Assembly: GCA_021390615.1 (NCBI GenBank)
Contig: JAJEJU010000021.1
Span: 62,001-126,000, forward strand
Length of the DNA: 64,000 bases
Direction: 5' to 3'
Source of the DNA: Rhodanobacteraceae bacterium ZG21-1
GTDB lineage: Bacteria > Pseudomonadota > Gammaproteobacteria > Xanthomonadales > Rhodanobacteraceae
Made by a program: the position numbers and the translations under genes
Notes under the pieces: model-generated
Databases searched by the model: none
What the model was told of the DNA's origin: nothing
The model's input: only the letters and a program-made list of their open reading frames with translations
Shown here: positions 18,185 through 26,212 of the stretch, one piece after another
Position numbering within the stretch: the first letter of the stretch is position 1
How the letters are laid out: every line of letters begins with the position of its first letter

Positions 18185-18328
18185 GGCATGCATTCCTTGC
18201 GATGCGGCGGCAACTCCGCAGGCGCAGGGCAGCTTCGAGAGCGGAGACGAAGGTCATCATGCCAGACGATGTCGGAGGGTGCGCGCGCGTTTCGCTACAC
18301 TGACTGCCGCCACGGAAGCAGGATCATC

Positions 18329-18544
18329 ATGGACTCGATCGAAGAAGTGCTGTTCTTTTACGGCTTGATCCTGCTGCTGGGCATGGGGATCACCTTCCCG
18401 GTCGGGATCGTGCTGCTGATCGTGCTGATCCGCTACTGGCGCAGGCGTGCACTGCGTTATTCGCTGCTGGCCTTCATGCTGCTGTCGCTGGCATGCATGA
18501 TCTACGTATTGCTCGCGGCGCTGGGCGCGGCGCCGCACGGATGA
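18329..18544 (+). CDS. Small membrane protein
   Basis: A 71-residue protein with two hydrophobic segments (about residues 8-34 and 43-63) separated by the basic loop RYWRRRALRYS, so both ends probably face the periplasm. AGGA lies about 8 nt before the ATG. No family recognised. Confidence 0.65.
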   Translation: MDSIEEVLFFYGLILLLGMGITFPVGIVLLIVLIRYWRRRALRYSLLAFMLLSLACMIYVLLAALGAAPHG

Positions 18545-18671
18545 GCGTGATCGCATCGATGGCCTGCATGGCTCGATCCCCGGCATGATCGCTGCGCCGG
18601 TGTCGTGCATTGCGCACGCCATGCGGGCAGGCGCAACTCGCAGCGCTGGCATGGATGAAAGGATGAAACGC

Positions 18672-19007
18672 ATGCGGCATGACGGCAAAACACATCGGAG
18701 CCCTTGGCGAGCACTGCTGAGCGGCGTCGGCCTGGTCCTGCTCGGCAGCGCCCTCGTCGCGGCGGTGCTGTTCCTGGTGCCGGAGCGGACCTTCGATGCC
18801 TTGCCGCCTTGGGGGCGGCTCGCCGTAGTGGCGGCGGTGATGTGGCTGCCGGCACTGGGCTGGATCATTGCCTTGCTCGCGCGCAGCCGCTGGCGCGAGG
18901 CGGCCTATACCACTGCCGGCGCCCTGGTGGTCGGCGTTCTCGTGGTGGCGATCGCCTTGGTGCTGCTCATGGCCGCGGTAGGCTCGGCCTTGTCGAATTA
19001 CGGTTGA
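18672..19007 (+). CDS. Hypothetical membrane protein
   Basis: A 111-residue protein with three hydrophobic segments (about residues 14-36, 45-68 and 75-105) after a basic N-terminus. AAAGG lies 8 nt before the ATG at 18672, and earlier ATGs at 18651 and 18663 in frame are less well placed. It follows another small membrane protein gene on the same strand. Function unknown. Confidence 0.6.
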   Translation: MRHDGKTHRSPWRALLSGVGLVLLGSALVAAVLFLVPERTFDALPPWGRLAVVAAVMWLPALGWIIALLARSRWREAAYTTAGALVVGVLVVAIALVLLMAAVGSALSNYG

Positions 19008-19031
19008 CGAGAGGCGGCGCCGAAACGCCGC

Positions 19032-20183
19032 TCAGTCGAACGCGTAGCGCACGCCGCCGATCCAGGTCTCGCGCACGTTCAGCGCGTCGTCCAGCACGGC
19101 GAAATCCGCGCGCTGGCCGGCGACCAGGCGGCCTTGCCGGCGCTCCAGCCCCAGCCACGCGGCGGGGTAGGCGCTGGCCATGCGCGAGGCCTCGGCCAGC
19201 GGCAGGCCGACCTGTTCGACCAGGTTGCGTACGCCGGTGGCCATGTCCAGCGCCGAACCGGCCAGCACGCCGTCGTCGCTCTGGCACACGCCGTCGCGCG
19301 CGACGATGGTCTGGCCGTTGAGCACGTAGTCCGGACGCTCGCTGCCGACCGGCGGCATCGCGTCGGTGACCAGCACGCACTTCCCGCGCGCCTTGGCGGC
19401 GATGGCCACGCGCAGCGCGGCCGGATGCACGTGGTGGCCGTCGACGATCAGCCCGCACCAGCTGTGCGGGTCGTCCAGCGCGGCGCCGACCACGCCGGGC
19501 TCGCGGCTGCCCAGCGGCGTCATCGCGTTGTAGAGATGGGTGAAGCCGCTGACGCCGGCGTCCAGCGCGGCGCGGATGGTCGCGTAGTCGGCGGCGGTAT
19601 GGCCGGCCACCACCACCACGCCCGCCTCGACCAGGGTGCGGATCACGTCCAGCGGCACCTGCTCGGGCGCCAGGGTCAGCATGATGACGCCGCGATGCCG
19701 CGCCGCCAGCAGGGCCAGATCGTCAGGATCGGGCAGGCGGAACAGCCCGACGTCGTGGATGCCCTTGCGCGCGGGGGCCAGGAACGGCCCTTCGAGATGG
19801 ATGCCGAGGATGCCGGGCACGCCCTGCTCGATGGCCGCGTCCACCGCCTCCAGCGCCGCGTGCATCTTCGCCGCGGTGTCGGTGATCAGGGTGGGCAGCA
19901 GGCCGGTGGTGCCGAAGCGGCGATGCGCGGCGGCGATGCCGCGCAAAGTCTCCACGCTGGGGGCGTCGTTGAACAGCAGGCCGCCGCCGCCGTTGACCTG
20001 CACGTCGATGAACCCCGGCAGCAGCAGGCGGCCTTGCAGATCGTGCGGCTCGGCCTCGGCCAGGCGCAGGTCGGCGGCTCCGGTGACCGCCAGGATGTGC
20101 CCGTCCTGCACCAGCACGGCCTGGCCTTCGCGCGGGCCGTGCGCGTCGAGCACGCGGCCGTTGATCAAGGCGATGGTGGTCAT
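19032..20183 (-). CDS. nagA: N-acetylglucosamine-6-phosphate deacetylase
   Basis: Amidohydrolase converting GlcNAc-6-P to glucosamine-6-P and acetate, 383 residues. HLEGPFL carries the metal-binding Glu, AGHTAADY and FTHLYNAMTPL the metal His residues, DGHHVHP the substrate His, and VTDAMPP the catalytic Asp. An AGGA precedes the ATG. It is the last gene of the nagP-nagR-deaminase-proC-like-nagA series, 12 nt after the proC-like gene. Confidence 0.97.
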   Translation of the reverse strand: MTTIALINGRVLDAHGPREGQAVLVQDGHILAVTGAADLRLAEAEPHDLQGRLLLPGFIDVQVNGGGGLLFNDAPSVETLRGIAAAHRRFGTTGLLPTLITDTAAKMHAALEAVDAAIEQGVPGILGIHLEGPFLAPARKGIHDVGLFRLPDPDDLALLAARHRGVIMLTLAPEQVPLDVIRTLVEAGVVVVAGHTAADYATIRAALDAGVSGFTHLYNAMTPLGSREPGVVGAALDDPHSWCGLIVDGHHVHPAALRVAIAAKARGKCVLVTDAMPPVGSERPDYVLNGQTIVARDGVCQSDDGVLAGSALDMATGVRNLVEQVGLPLAEASRMASAYPAAWLGLERRQGRLVAGQRADFAVLDDALNVRETWIGGVRYAFD

Positions 20184-20195
20184 GCGAATCTGTCC

Positions 20196-20984
20196 TCAGG
20201 CGTTGGGTGATGAGAAACGTCGATGCACGCCGTCCAGACTTTCGGCGAATGCATCGAATACGTTCCGGGCCATAAGCGCGTGCAAGACCTGTTCATTGGT
20301 GCCGCCACGCGTCGCATAGTCTTTCGCGAGATGCATGAAATCAGCATTCGGTGCGGTGTCCGGAGCGTTGGCCAGGGCCTTGAAGAGGGTGGCGATGTAG
20401 TCGCGGGCTTTCGCTTCCGCCACGCCGTGGTCCTGCAGCCAATGATGGATGGTATCGAGATATTTGAAATGGGCCGCAAAGGTCGCGGTGACTACGCTCA
20501 GCGCGTCGAACTCGGCGGCGTCGTCCAATGCGATCACCTTGCCCAGCGCGCCGAACCATGCCGCCGTGCGCGGATCCGGCGGGTAAATGAGCGTCGCTCC
20601 CTGGCGGTGAGCGCTCATCGGTATCGGCAGGGCTTTCGTCACCCGCCCGGCAGGACCGGTCAAGGCGGCGACATCCTCGCGCGACCAGGTGGCGATCAAG
20701 CTGACGACATGGTGATCGCGGCGAAAGCGCAACTCGGTAAGCACGTCGTGCGCAACCTGCGGCCGAACCGCGAGCATGACGGTGTCGCACTCGTCCAAGA
20801 CGGCCTGATTGTCCAGCGCGACGCGTACGTCCTGGTAGCGCGAAGCCAGCTCGATGGAGATTTCCCGATTGCGCGGCGACAGCACAATCGGCACAGAGTC
20901 GTCTGCAGACGATTTGAGCCCGGTGACTATGGCGGAGGTGAGCGCGCCCGTGCCGATGAAGCCCAGTTTCATGTTCATGGACAT
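20196..20984 (-). CDS. Pyrroline-5-carboxylate reductase-like protein inside the nag operon
   Basis: A 262-residue NAD(P)-dependent reductase. The start LGFIGTGALTSAIVTGL is the Rossmann loop of ProC, followed by VMLAVRPQVAHDVL, and the C-terminal helical domain is of the dimerising ProC type. GGAGG lies 7 nt before the ATG at 20984. It is 12 nt upstream of nagA and 67 nt downstream of the deaminase gene, so it is co-transcribed with GlcNAc genes. Proline synthesis is not an obvious part of that pathway, so its real substrate may be another imine. This is the most unexplained member of the cluster. Confidence 0.82.
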   Translation of the reverse strand: MSMNMKLGFIGTGALTSAIVTGLKSSADDSVPIVLSPRNREISIELASRYQDVRVALDNQAVLDECDTVMLAVRPQVAHDVLTELRFRRDHHVVSLIATWSREDVAALTGPAGRVTKALPIPMSAHRQGATLIYPPDPRTAAWFGALGKVIALDDAAEFDALSVVTATFAAHFKYLDTIHHWLQDHGVAEAKARDYIATLFKALANAPDTAPNADFMHLAKDYATRGGTNEQVLHALMARNVFDAFAESLDGVHRRFSSPNA

Positions 20985-21051
20985 CCCGCAGCCTCCGTTT
21001 TCAGGTGGCGCGTCGATGCGCAATGATCGAAACAGTGCTTGCGCACGCGGC

Positions 21052-22086
21052 TCACACCGTCTCCGTCACCTTGCGCAGATGCGGCGGTACGTCCGGATCA
21101 TAGCCCCGCGCCAGGGCCAGCGCGCTGGCGGCGCGGTAGAAGCTCTGCACCGCCAGCAGCGGCGTGGCGATCGGCGACAAGCCGGCGGCCAGCGGTAGCG
21201 CATCCGCGCCGCTGGCGCCGGGCGCGGCCAGCAGCACGCGCGCGCCGCGCGAGCGGAACTCGTTGGCCACCGCCAGGGTGTTGTCCAGGGTGCCGTCGTC
21301 CTGGGCGAAGAACAGCACCGGGAAGCCCTTGTCGACCAGGGCCATCGGGCCGTGCTTCACCTCGGCGGCGCTGAACGCCTCGGCGTGCAGGCCGCAGGTT
21401 TCCTTGAACTTCAGCGCAGCCTCGAGCGCGGCGCCGAAGCCGTAGCCGCGGCCCACCACGAACAGGCTTTGCGCGTCTTGCAAGGTGTGGCCGAGCGCGC
21501 TCCAGTCGTTGTCCCAGCCATGCCGCAGATCCGCGGGCAGGCGCGCCAGCACACCGCGCAGCTCGGCGCTGTCCGACCAGCACGCGGTCAGCTGCAGGAT
21601 CGCCGCGAGCGAGGCGAGGTAGCTCTTGGTGGCGGCGACGCTGCGCTCCGGGCCGGCGTGCAGCGGGATCACCGTGTCGGCCACCGCGGCCAGCGGCGAG
21701 TCTTCCACGTTGACCAGGGCCAGCACGTAGGCGCCGGCGTCCTTGGCGGCCTGCGCGCTGCGCACCAGGTCCGGGCTCTTGCCGGACTGCGAGATCGCCA
21801 CGAACAGGGCGCCGTCCAGGCGCAGGTCGGCGTCGTAGATCGAGGAGATCGACGGCGAGGCCGAGGCGGTGATGCGCCCGAGGCGGGTCTCGAACACGTA
21901 CTTGGCGTAGGCCGCGGCGTGGTCCGAACTGCCGCGCGCGCAGGTGACGATGAAGCGCGGCTTGCGCGCGCGCAGTTCGCGGCCGAGCTCTTCGACCAGG
22001 ACGGCATTGCGCTCCAGCTGGGTGGCCACCACCTCGGCGGCGGCATGGGCTTCGCGGTACATCAAGGTGTCGCTGGCGGCTTTCAT
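21052..22086 (-). CDS. nagB-II: SIS-domain glucosamine-6-phosphate deaminase (NagB-II type)
   Basis: A 344-residue protein with two sugar isomerase (SIS) domains. ITCARGSSDHAAAYAKY and VAISQSGKSPDLVRSAQAAK are the sugar-phosphate loops of the first domain, and VVGRGYGFGAALEAALKFKETCGLHAE and EVKHGPMAL those of the second. The family, related to the isomerase half of GlmS, replaces the classical NagB and releases ammonia to give fructose-6-phosphate. It lies between nagR and the proC-like gene. Symbol used as in related Lysobacterales and Shewanella; sequence alone supports the class. Confidence 0.92.
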   Translation of the reverse strand: MKAASDTLMYREAHAAAEVVATQLERNAVLVEELGRELRARKPRFIVTCARGSSDHAAAYAKYVFETRLGRITASASPSISSIYDADLRLDGALFVAISQSGKSPDLVRSAQAAKDAGAYVLALVNVEDSPLAAVADTVIPLHAGPERSVAATKSYLASLAAILQLTACWSDSAELRGVLARLPADLRHGWDNDWSALGHTLQDAQSLFVVGRGYGFGAALEAALKFKETCGLHAEAFSAAEVKHGPMALVDKGFPVLFFAQDDGTLDNTLAVANEFRSRGARVLLAAPGASGADALPLAAGLSPIATPLLAVQSFYRAASALALARGYDPDVPPHLRKVTETV

Positions 22087-22213
22087 CGGGGCACTCGGGG
22101 TGGGATCGCGCTGCGCGGCGACAGCGGATGGATGGGTTGGGATATCGATGGGAAAGGCTGGCAGCGCTCGGTGACGCCCGTGCGGCAGCGGCGGCGGCCG
22201 CGCGCGGGCGCGC

Positions 22214-23260
22214 TCAGCCCTTGCGCGGCGTGGCGTTCTTCGGCGGCGCGGTGGAGCCGCGCACCACCAGCTCGGGCACGAAGCCCTCGTTGCGCAGCGC
22301 CGGGTGTGCGCCCTGCGCCTGCAGCTCGGCGATCAGCCGCAGCGCGGCATGCCGGCCGATCTCGGCGGTGGACTGGCGCGCGGTGGTGAGTGCCGGCCAG
22401 GCCTGCTTGGAAAACGGATTGTCCTCGAAGCCGGCGATCGACAGATCCCACGGCACGTCCAGCCCGGTGGAGCGCGCCGCCGCCAGCACGCCGGCGGCGA
22501 TCTCGTCGTTGCTGCCGAAGATCGCGCTGGGCGGCTCCTTCAGCGCGAGCAGCTTGCGCGCGCCGCGGAAGCCGTCGTCGAAGGCATAGCGGCCGGGCAG
22601 GATCAGCTTCTTGTTGAGCGCGATGCCGTAGTCTTTCAGCGCGTCGGCGTAGCCCTGGTAGCGCTCCGGGCTGGAGCGGTGGTGAGGCTCGCCCCACAGG
22701 AAGCCGATCCGCGTATGGCCAAGCTGGATCAGGTGCTCGGTGATCGCGTAGGCCGCATCGCGGTCGTCCACGTAGACGCAGGGCAGGCCGTCGCGCGGGT
22801 CCTCGCGCGCGGCGATGATGCGCACGAAGTCGATGTCGTTGGCCTGCAGCGTGGCGATCAGCTCCGGCTGTTCGGACATCGGCGGCGCCAGCACCAGGCC
22901 GGCCAGGCGCGAGCGCTTGGCCATCGCGCACAGCTCTTCCGCCAGCCGCGGCTGGCTGGAGTCGCAGGGATGGATCTGCAGGCCGAAGCCGCGCTCGCGG
23001 CAGGCCGACAGCACGCCGTCCTGCATGCTGATCACGTAGTGCGCGTTCGGGTTGTCGTAGACCAGGCCGATCGCGTACGAGTGCGCACTGCGCAGGCTGC
23101 GCGCGGACGGGTCCGGCCGGTAGCCGAGCAGTTCGATCGCACGCTCGACCTTCTCGCGCGTGTCGGCGCGCACCGAGCTTTCCCGGTTGACCACGCGCGA
23201 TACGGTTTTCAGCGAGACGCCGGCGTGGCTGGCAACGTCCTTGATGGTCGGGTGGCGCAA
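22214..23260 (-). CDS. nagR: LacI-family repressor of GlcNAc genes
   Basis: A 348-residue regulator. The HTH at residues 4-25 (TIKDVASHAGVSLKTVSRVV) and hinge RSLRSAHSYAIGLVYDNPN are typical LacI, followed by a periplasmic-binding-protein-like sensor domain. It lies 90 nt downstream of nagP and upstream of the deaminase gene, so it is embedded in the regulon it probably controls. Palindromes matching a LacI-type site lie before nagP and before the kinase gene. The effector is probably a GlcNAc derivative (inference from context). Confidence 0.9.
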   Translation of the reverse strand: MRHPTIKDVASHAGVSLKTVSRVVNRESSVRADTREKVERAIELLGYRPDPSARSLRSAHSYAIGLVYDNPNAHYVISMQDGVLSACRERGFGLQIHPCDSSQPRLAEELCAMAKRSRLAGLVLAPPMSEQPELIATLQANDIDFVRIIAAREDPRDGLPCVYVDDRDAAYAITEHLIQLGHTRIGFLWGEPHHRSSPERYQGYADALKDYGIALNKKLILPGRYAFDDGFRGARKLLALKEPPSAIFGSNDEIAAGVLAAARSTGLDVPWDLSIAGFEDNPFSKQAWPALTTARQSTAEIGRHAALRLIAELQAQGAHPALRNEGFVPELVVRGSTAPPKNATPRKG

Positions 23261-23350
23261 CAGTGGAATCTCCCGTGATACCCCCCATGCTAGCCCAGCA
23301 TGCCGCCGAGGTGGCGACGCGAACCGGGCCGGACAGCGACGCGGCCATGC

Positions 23351-24637
23351 TCAGCCGGCGTGGTGGCCGACGCGGTAACCGCGCAGGCCGTAGAACAGGA
23401 TGTACAGATAGCACGGCGCCATCAGCGCGGCGAACACCAGCTGGAAGTCGGCGTGCTGCTTCAGGTGGGCGAACAGCTGCGGGATGATCGCGCCGCCGGC
23501 GATGCCCATCACCAGCAGGGCCGAGCCCAGCTCGGTGTAGCGGCCCAGGCCGCGGATCGCCAGCGGGAAGATCGCCGGCCACATCATCGCGTTGGCGAAG
23601 CCCAGCGCGGCGACGAAGCCTACCGAGATATTGCCGTGGGTGAGATAGGCGCCGAGGGTGAACAGCACGCCCAGCACCGCCGACACCGCCAGATAGCTCT
23701 GCTGCGAGATGTAGCGCGGGATCAGCAGCAGGCCCACCAGGTAGCCGAACAGCATGGCGAACATGGTGTAGGAGGTGAAGTGCTTGGTCGCTTCCAGCGG
23801 CAGGCCCAGCGCCTGGCCGTAGATGCCGATGGCGTCGCCGGCCATCACTTCGGCGCCGACGTACAGGAACAGGCACAGCACGCCCAGCCACAGGTGCGGG
23901 AAGGCGAACAGGCTGCCGGCGGCGTGCGCGCGGTCGGTCTCGCTGTTGGCGCCAGCCGGCTTGAGCTCCGGCAGCGCGGAGCGCAGCACCCACAGGCCGA
24001 GCACCACCAGCAAGGCGGCCATCGCCATGTACGGCCAGTACACCCGCGCGGCGAAGCTGTTGAGCAAGGCTTCGGCGGCGGCCGGCGTCGGCGCCGCCTT
24101 CACCTTCTGCTCGAAGTCGCCGATGCCGCTCAGCACCAGCGCGCCGAACACGTAGGGCGCCAGCGCGCCGGCGCCCTTGTTGCAGATGCCCATCAAGGCC
24201 ACCCGCTGCGCGGCGCTGTCGATCGGGCCGAGGATGCTGATGTAGGGATTGGAGGCGGTCTGCAGCAGCGACAGGCCGGCGCCGATCACGAACAGGCCGA
24301 CCAGCGCGCCGTGGTAGTTGCGCATGTTGATGAACTGGCCGAACAGCACCGCGCCCACCGCCATCGCGAACAGGCCCAGCGCCATGCCCTTCTTCATGCC
24401 GGTGCGCTTGAGCACGGTGGCCGCCGGCAGCGCCAGCACGAAATAGGAAATGTAGAACGCCACCGGGATCAGGAAGGCGCTGACGTCGTCGAGGTTGAAG
24501 GCCAGCTTGACGAAGATGGTCAGCGGCCCGTTGAGCCAGGTGACGAAGCCGAAGATGAAGAACAGCACGCCGATGATGATCATCGGCCCGGCGGTGGCAC
24601 GACGGCTCTCGCCGGCGGCAAGCGTGATGGACGACAT
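23351..24637 (-). CDS. nagP: N-acetylglucosamine MFS permease
   Basis: A 428-residue inner-membrane transporter of the FucP/GluP/NagP branch of the major facilitator superfamily, with 12 predicted helices. IGVLFFIFGFVTWLNG opens helix 1, GAGLSLLQTASNPY marks helix 4-5 of the FucP group, and GICNKGAGALAPYVFGA follows. Imports GlcNAc by cation symport. GAGAG precedes the ATG at 24637. First gene of the minus-strand nag operon and divergent from the kinase gene. Confidence 0.93.
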   Translation of the reverse strand: MSSITLAAGESRRATAGPMIIIGVLFFIFGFVTWLNGPLTIFVKLAFNLDDVSAFLIPVAFYISYFVLALPAATVLKRTGMKKGMALGLFAMAVGAVLFGQFINMRNYHGALVGLFVIGAGLSLLQTASNPYISILGPIDSAAQRVALMGICNKGAGALAPYVFGALVLSGIGDFEQKVKAAPTPAAAEALLNSFAARVYWPYMAMAALLVVLGLWVLRSALPELKPAGANSETDRAHAAGSLFAFPHLWLGVLCLFLYVGAEVMAGDAIGIYGQALGLPLEATKHFTSYTMFAMLFGYLVGLLLIPRYISQQSYLAVSAVLGVLFTLGAYLTHGNISVGFVAALGFANAMMWPAIFPLAIRGLGRYTELGSALLVMGIAGGAIIPQLFAHLKQHADFQLVFAALMAPCYLYILFYGLRGYRVGHHAG

Positions 24638-24706
24638 GATTTGCGGCTCTCGCGTGGTGGAACATCGACCGGCGACGCCTGCTGCGTCTTCCTCCCCCGG
24701 CAGGGC

Positions 24707-24736
24707 TTTATCCAACGCCGCATGCAACGTTGTCAA
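24707..24736 (-). promoter_or_regulatory. nagP promoter with embedded LacI-type operator
   Basis: On the minus strand TTGACA (24731-24736) lies 18 nt before GATAAA (24707-24712). The -35 is part of a near-palindrome, TGCAACGTTGTCA on the plus strand (24723-24735). A repressor bound here would cover the -35 box. Confidence 0.6.
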
Positions 24737-24963
24737 TTTTTCCCCGCAAAGGACACGGGCGAGTGTGCCCGGCCGATCCGGCGGGCGATTCCGCAGAAGC
24801 TCTTCGATGGCGCGTCGCAGCATCCTTCCTTGACGCCCGTTCAAAACACTTAAATCGTTTGAAATAAGCGGTTTTCTTGCAATCTTCGTGGAGGCCGGCA
24901 AGGCTTTGTCGGTGCCGTGCTGCGGCGCATCCGGCCAGTTGCGCAGAAAATGTGAAAGACCCG

Positions 24964-24978
24964 TTGACAACGTTGTCA
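24964..24978 (+). promoter_or_regulatory. LacI-type operator before the kinase gene
   Basis: TGACAACGTTGTCA (24965-24978) is a perfect 14-bp palindrome with the central CG of LacI-family sites. Its left arm forms a TTGACA -35 box (24964-24969), but no good -10 follows at 17 nt. It shares CAACGTTG with the nagP site. The remaining 414-bp intergenic region shows nothing else. Confidence 0.7.
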
Positions 24979-25051
24979 TGCGTGACCAGACTCCGGCCAA
25001 ATTCGATGGTCGGCCCATGGCGGCATGACCGGGTCATGACGGGAGGATGGC

Positions 25052-26092
25052 GTGGTCGAGGCGGCAGTCCAGGCGAAGGCAGAGCGGGCGACGGGACAGA
25101 CGTTCCTGGCGGCGGACATCGGCGGCACGCACGCGCGCATCGGCCTGGTCAGCGGCTCGCCGGAGCAGGCCGGTCCGGTCAAGGTGCTCAGCTACCAGCG
25201 CTACGCCTGCGCGGAGTGGCCCAGCCTCACCGCCGTGCTCAAGCATTTCGTCGACAGCCTCGACGAGGTGCGCGCGATCGATCATTGCGCGGTGGCCAGC
25301 GCCGGCTACGTGCTGGACGACGCCATCGTCAACAACAACCTGCCCTGGCCGGTGTCGATCCGCGACATCCGCGACAGCCTGGGCATCGCACGCCTGAAAG
25401 TGATCAACGATTTCGAGGCGGTGGCCTACGCCAGCCAGTTCCTCGGCCGTGCCGACACCTTGCCGGTGTTGAACGGCGAGGTGGCGCGCGGCTCGGGTCC
25501 GGTGCTGGTGATGGGGCCGGGCACCGGGCTGGGTTCGGCGGTGCTGCTGCCGGGACGGCCGCGTGCCACCGTGCTGGCCACCGAAGCGGGGCAGATCGCG
25601 CTGGCTCCGGGCACCGAGCGCGAGATCGAGATCCTGCGCGTGCTGGCGCGCGAGAAGCCTTACGTCTCGTTCCAGGACGCCTTGTCGGGCCCCGGCCTGC
25701 TCAACCTGTATCGCGTGCTGAGCGGCCTGCGCGGCGTGCCGGCCACGCTGGCCACGCCCGAGCAGGTGACCGCGCAGGCGCTGGCCCGCACCGACGCGGC
25801 CGCGGTGGAGGCGCTGGAGGTGTTCTGCGCGCTGCTCGGCAGCTTCACCGGCGACCTCGCCCTGCTGTACGGCGCCAGCGGTGGCGTCTACCTGGCCGGG
25901 GGCATCCTGCCGCAGATCCACGACGCGCTGCTGGCGAGCACCTTCGCCGAGCGCTTCTTCAACAAGGGCGTGATGCGGGCCTTCCTGCAGCAGGTGCCCG
26001 TACGACTGATGGAACACGGCCAGCTCGGGGTGATCGGCGCCGCCGGGCTGTATCTGGACAGTCAGGCATCGGAGGGCCGGCGGGCCGGATGA
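25052..26092 (+). CDS. Glucokinase-family hexokinase, probably GlcNAc or glucose kinase
   Basis: A 346-residue cytoplasmic kinase of the Glk family. LAADIGGTHARIGLV (about residues 19-33) is the ATP phosphate loop, INDFEAVAY carries the catalytic Asp, GPGTGLGSAVL the adenine/glucose loop and EAGQIAL the substrate Glu region. GTG start at 25052 with GGGAGG 5 nt before it. Being in the GlcNAc locus under the same operator, it likely phosphorylates imported GlcNAc, since no NagK of the ROK class is present. Glucose as substrate cannot be excluded. Confidence 0.88.
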   Translation: MVEAAVQAKAERATGQTFLAADIGGTHARIGLVSGSPEQAGPVKVLSYQRYACAEWPSLTAVLKHFVDSLDEVRAIDHCAVASAGYVLDDAIVNNNLPWPVSIRDIRDSLGIARLKVINDFEAVAYASQFLGRADTLPVLNGEVARGSGPVLVMGPGTGLGSAVLLPGRPRATVLATEAGQIALAPGTEREIEILRVLAREKPYVSFQDALSGPGLLNLYRVLSGLRGVPATLATPEQVTAQALARTDAAAVEALEVFCALLGSFTGDLALLYGASGGVYLAGGILPQIHDALLASTFAERFFNKGVMRAFLQQVPVRLMEHGQLGVIGAAGLYLDSQASEGRRAG

Positions 26093-26212
26093 CCCAGGCG
26101 CTGATCGCGTGAATCGCAACACCAGGCTTTAGATACGGGCGCAAGCCCAGCTCGTCAACGCAGCACGCTGCAAAGCGTCCGCACTTATCGCCTCTGAGGG
26201 GAGGACCTCACC

